Positions 23,092 to 24,639 of a stretch of DNA of 24,639 nt are shown here, in pieces. The stretch is from the IMG/VR virus record IMGVR_UViG_3300021957_007032, positions 1 through 24,639 of that record; one strand, given 5' to 3'. Each line of letters starts with the position of its first letter. Position 1 is the stretch's first letter. Under the pieces are notes generated by a model. That model saw nothing but the letters and a program-made list of their open reading frames with translations, was not told the origin of the DNA and did not search any database. Source of the DNA: a virus. A program made the translations under genes and the position numbers.

Positions 23092-23126
23092 AAGCGATCG
23101 TGTTTTACGTTCGCTTATTTTTTTTT
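23092..23126 (+). terminator. Terminator-like hairpin in the phoH leader
   Basis: AAGCGA (23092-23097) pairs with TCGCTT (23111-23116). CGT/ACG extends the stem past a T-T mismatch to a GTTTT loop. The stem is followed by A and nine T (23118-23126). This has the form of a plus-strand intrinsic terminator. No plus-strand gene lies before it, so it could attenuate phoH, end a short leader RNA or stop transcription arriving antisense to uvsY. Confidence 0.6.
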
Positions 23127-23151
23127 CAAAACATATTAGGAGAATAACTTA

Positions 23152-23841
23152 ATGGGAAAAGCTAAACGCAAAAAGGAATCTTTTATTAATGAACTACAAA
23201 GCGCAGCCTCCTTCCATATACAACCTAAGAACCCAACACAACAATATCTATTAGAATGTATAGAGAATACATCAATAACTGTAGCAATAGGACCAGCTGG
23301 AACTGGAAAGACGTATTGTACAGGTATGAAAGTTTCTCAATTATTTTTAAAAGGTCAATACGATAAAATAATATTATCCAGAGCTAATGTTTCTGTAGGA
23401 AGAACATTAGGTTTTTTTCCAGGCTCTGTAGAAGAAAAAATGAAACCATGGTTAATGCCAATGACAGATGTTCTCAAACAAGGATTAGGTCATGGTAGAT
23501 TTGAATACATGGAACAAAAAGAAATGATAGAAGTACAACCAATTGAAACTATAAGAGGAAGATCATACAACAATAGCTTAGTTATGGTTGATGAAGCTCA
23601 AAATCTATCAATTGAGGAAATAAAAGCTATTACAACAAGACTAGGTGAAAATTCAAAATTAATCTTGTCAGGAGATCCTGCTCAATCAGATGTAGCTAAG
23701 GGAAATAACTTGTTATACTTTTCACAAATGTGTTCTAAGTACGACATTGATATACCAGTAGTGAGATTTACAGTAAAAGACATTGTGAGATCGGATATTG
23801 TGGCGAGGTTAGTTAAAATGTTTGATAGAGAGAACTTATAA
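23152..23841 (+). CDS. phoH: PhoH-like P-loop ATPase
   Basis: PhoH-family proteins are ATPases, some with RNA helicase or RNase links, and are very common in marine phages. The 229 residues include Walker A GPAGTGKT (47-54), SRANVSVGRTLGFFPGSVEE (about 80-99), PIETIRGRSYNN, Walker B LVMVDEAQN and LILSGDPAQSD. It lacks the N-terminal PIN or KH additions of longer relatives. It is the only plus-strand gene in the window. AGGAG lies nine bases before the ATG. Its last six bases overlap the end of the convergent minus-strand gene. Its role in phosphate stress is unproven. Confidence 0.95.
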   Translation: MGKAKRKKESFINELQSAASFHIQPKNPTQQYLLECIENTSITVAIGPAGTGKTYCTGMKVSQLFLKGQYDKIILSRANVSVGRTLGFFPGSVEEKMKPWLMPMTDVLKQGLGHGRFEYMEQKEMIEVQPIETIRGRSYNNSLVMVDEAQNLSIEEIKAITTRLGENSKLILSGDPAQSDVAKGNNLLYFSQMCSKYDIDIPVVRFTVKDIVRSDIVARLVKMFDRENL

Positions 23842-24237
23842 ACTATCAGAATCCCAAGATCTTTCGGATTCATTCCATGAAAATATTGTATTGGAATCAT
23901 CTGTAGGCATACTTACAGGTGGTTCCCATAAACATGTAGTTTCATTTAGTGTCCAAGATGCATGAGGTTGAGGCACATAAAAAGCATCTCTATCTTCATC
24001 GTAAATATAGCCAATACCTGCATAATTTTTACGTAAAGGTGTACCGCCACCACTATGCACATTGCCATATGTATTAAAGGATGTTTGTTTCCAAATAGCC
24101 CAACCGGTTAAATTAGTTAAAAACGCTATTCCATTTATTTCTTGTTCAACACCATTACTATCTAGTAATTCGTTGTTATGTACAGAGAGTACTTCTATAA
24201 CTTTTGAATTTAAACCTATTTTTGCAAAATACGCCAT
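23836..24237 (-). CDS. Conserved marine-phage tail-type small protein
   Basis: The 133-residue protein has a layout I recognise from many marine T4-like phages. MAYFAKIGLNSKVIEV is followed by ELLDSNGVEQEINGIAFL, WKQTSFNTYGN, LRKNYAGIGYIYDEDRDAFYVPQP, SWTLNETTCLWEPP and a final FSWNESERSWDS with repeated tryptophans. Such proteins usually sit beside tail-fibre and glycine-rich genes and are thought to be virion-associated, though their function is not established. The gene forms a TAATG junction with the glycine-rich gene upstream. Its end overlaps phoH by six bases on the opposite strand. Confidence 0.8.
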   Translation of the reverse strand: MAYFAKIGLNSKVIEVLSVHNNELLDSNGVEQEINGIAFLTNLTGWAIWKQTSFNTYGNVHSGGGTPLRKNYAGIGYIYDEDRDAFYVPQPHASWTLNETTCLWEPPVSMPTDDSNTIFSWNESERSWDSDSL

Positions 24238-24639
24238 TATACTGTGTAACTCCCAGAACTTGTAAATTTTATAATTGTATAATCGCCACTGGTAGTGACA
24301 GTAGGAGAACCACTACTTGTGCTTGTGTAACTTGATGTAAACACTTTTAAAATTACAACTCCTGATCCACCAGAAAAAGCAGGATTTGATGTACGTGCTC
24401 CTCCTGCACCTCCTCCAGTGTTAACTGTGCCACTACTACCTACTGTGCCAGAACTACTATTGTAAGAATCACCGTTTCCACCTCCACCAAGACCACCAGG
24501 ATTATAACCTGTGCCAGATCTATTATTTTCAATAGTACCACTACCACCGCCTGCATAATATACAGAACTTCCAGTAATTGTATTAGCTACTCCTACACCA
24601 CCTTCACCTCCAGATGCTGGTGTATTTCCGTCAGCGCCA
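24237..24639 (-). CDS. C-terminal part of a glycine-rich fibre/adhesin-like protein
   Basis: The window holds the last 133 codons; the 5' part lies beyond the right edge. The sequence is mostly Gly, Ser, Thr and Asn with short repeats such as GGEGGVGVA, AGGGSGT, NPGGLGGGGNG and TGGGAGGAR. It then ends with a strand-rich tail GGSGVVILKVF and TIIKFTSSGSYTV. That ending is typical of glycine-rich domains in phage tail and host-recognition proteins. The stop codon overlaps the next start (TAATG). It may contact host surface sugars, an interesting parallel with the sugar cassette. Confidence 0.75.
   Translation of the reverse strand, partial: GADGNTPASGGEGGVGVANTITGSSVYYAGGGSGTIENNRSGTGYNPGGLGGGGNGDSYNSSSGTVGSSGTVNTGGGAGGARTSNPAFSGGSGVVILKVFTSSYTSTSSGSPTVTTSGDYTIIKFTSSGSYTV

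Noticed and set aside
23850-23876. GAATCC/GGATTC inverted repeat after phoH as a terminator
   Set aside because: The stem is only six bases with an 11-base loop, has no T run on either strand, and lies in the coding end of the minus-strand gene.
24237-24639. Tandem DNA repeat or CRISPR-like array in the glycine-rich region
   Set aside because: The repetitiveness comes from glycine codons in an open minus-strand frame. There are no regular repeat-spacer units.
1-24639. Evidence of lysogeny
   Set aside because: No integrase, repressor, attachment site or partition gene is visible; the content is that of a lytic T4-type phage.

Overview
This window looks like part of the genome of a lytic, T4-type (Tevenvirinae-like) marine myovirus. 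It carries a T4 recombination and late-transcription core: UvsY, the UvsW helicase, a gp55-type late sigma factor, and gp47 and gp46. It also carries genes typical of marine T4-like phages: phoH, thyX, a tail-associated small protein and a glycine-rich fibre-like protein. The DNA is visibly AT-rich. Genes are packed with 1-45 base overlaps, mostly ATGA and TAATG junctions. I see no integrase, tRNA, CRISPR array or insertion sequence. The host cannot be fixed from the window. A low-GC marine Gram-negative (SAR11-type or Prochlorococcus-type) fits the composition and the Kdo gene, and the glutamine riboswitch leans slightly towards cyanobacteria.

Layout, reading with transcription from right to left. 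At the far right a glycine-rich adhesin-like gene (cut by the window edge) and a 133-residue tail-type protein lie on the minus strand and meet plus-strand phoH tail to tail. A divergent promoter region (23041-23151) separates phoH from the minus-strand block uvsY-uvsW-gp55-gp47-gp46. A lysine-rich 690-residue protein follows. Then comes a cassette of about 14 kb (roughly 1.5-15.6 kb) devoted almost wholly to surface-sugar chemistry: four related capsule-synthesis-like proteins, about six glycosyltransferases, a Kdo-8-phosphate synthase, a nucleotidyltransferase-cupin fusion, an NAD-dependent sugar epimerase, a pyruvyltransferase-like protein, three SAM methyltransferases and a cupin. A nuclease and a few small unknown proteins are embedded in it. 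clpP and thyX follow at the left.

The most unusual element is at the extreme left. Right after thyX lies a self-contained minus-strand unit of about 250 bases: a late-promoter-like box, an RNA matching the glutamine riboswitch family (glnA / Downstream-peptide motif), a strong Shine-Dalgarno site, a 38-codon ORF and a terminator. The 5' arm of the aptamer is perfectly complementary over 7 bases to the ribosome binding site, which suggests a translational on-switch controlled by glutamine.

As a working picture, the core genes run recombination-dependent replication and late transcription. The sugar cassette probably remodels the host envelope or decorates the virion. ThyX, ClpP, PhoH and the glutamine-sensing peptide unit probably retune host metabolism.
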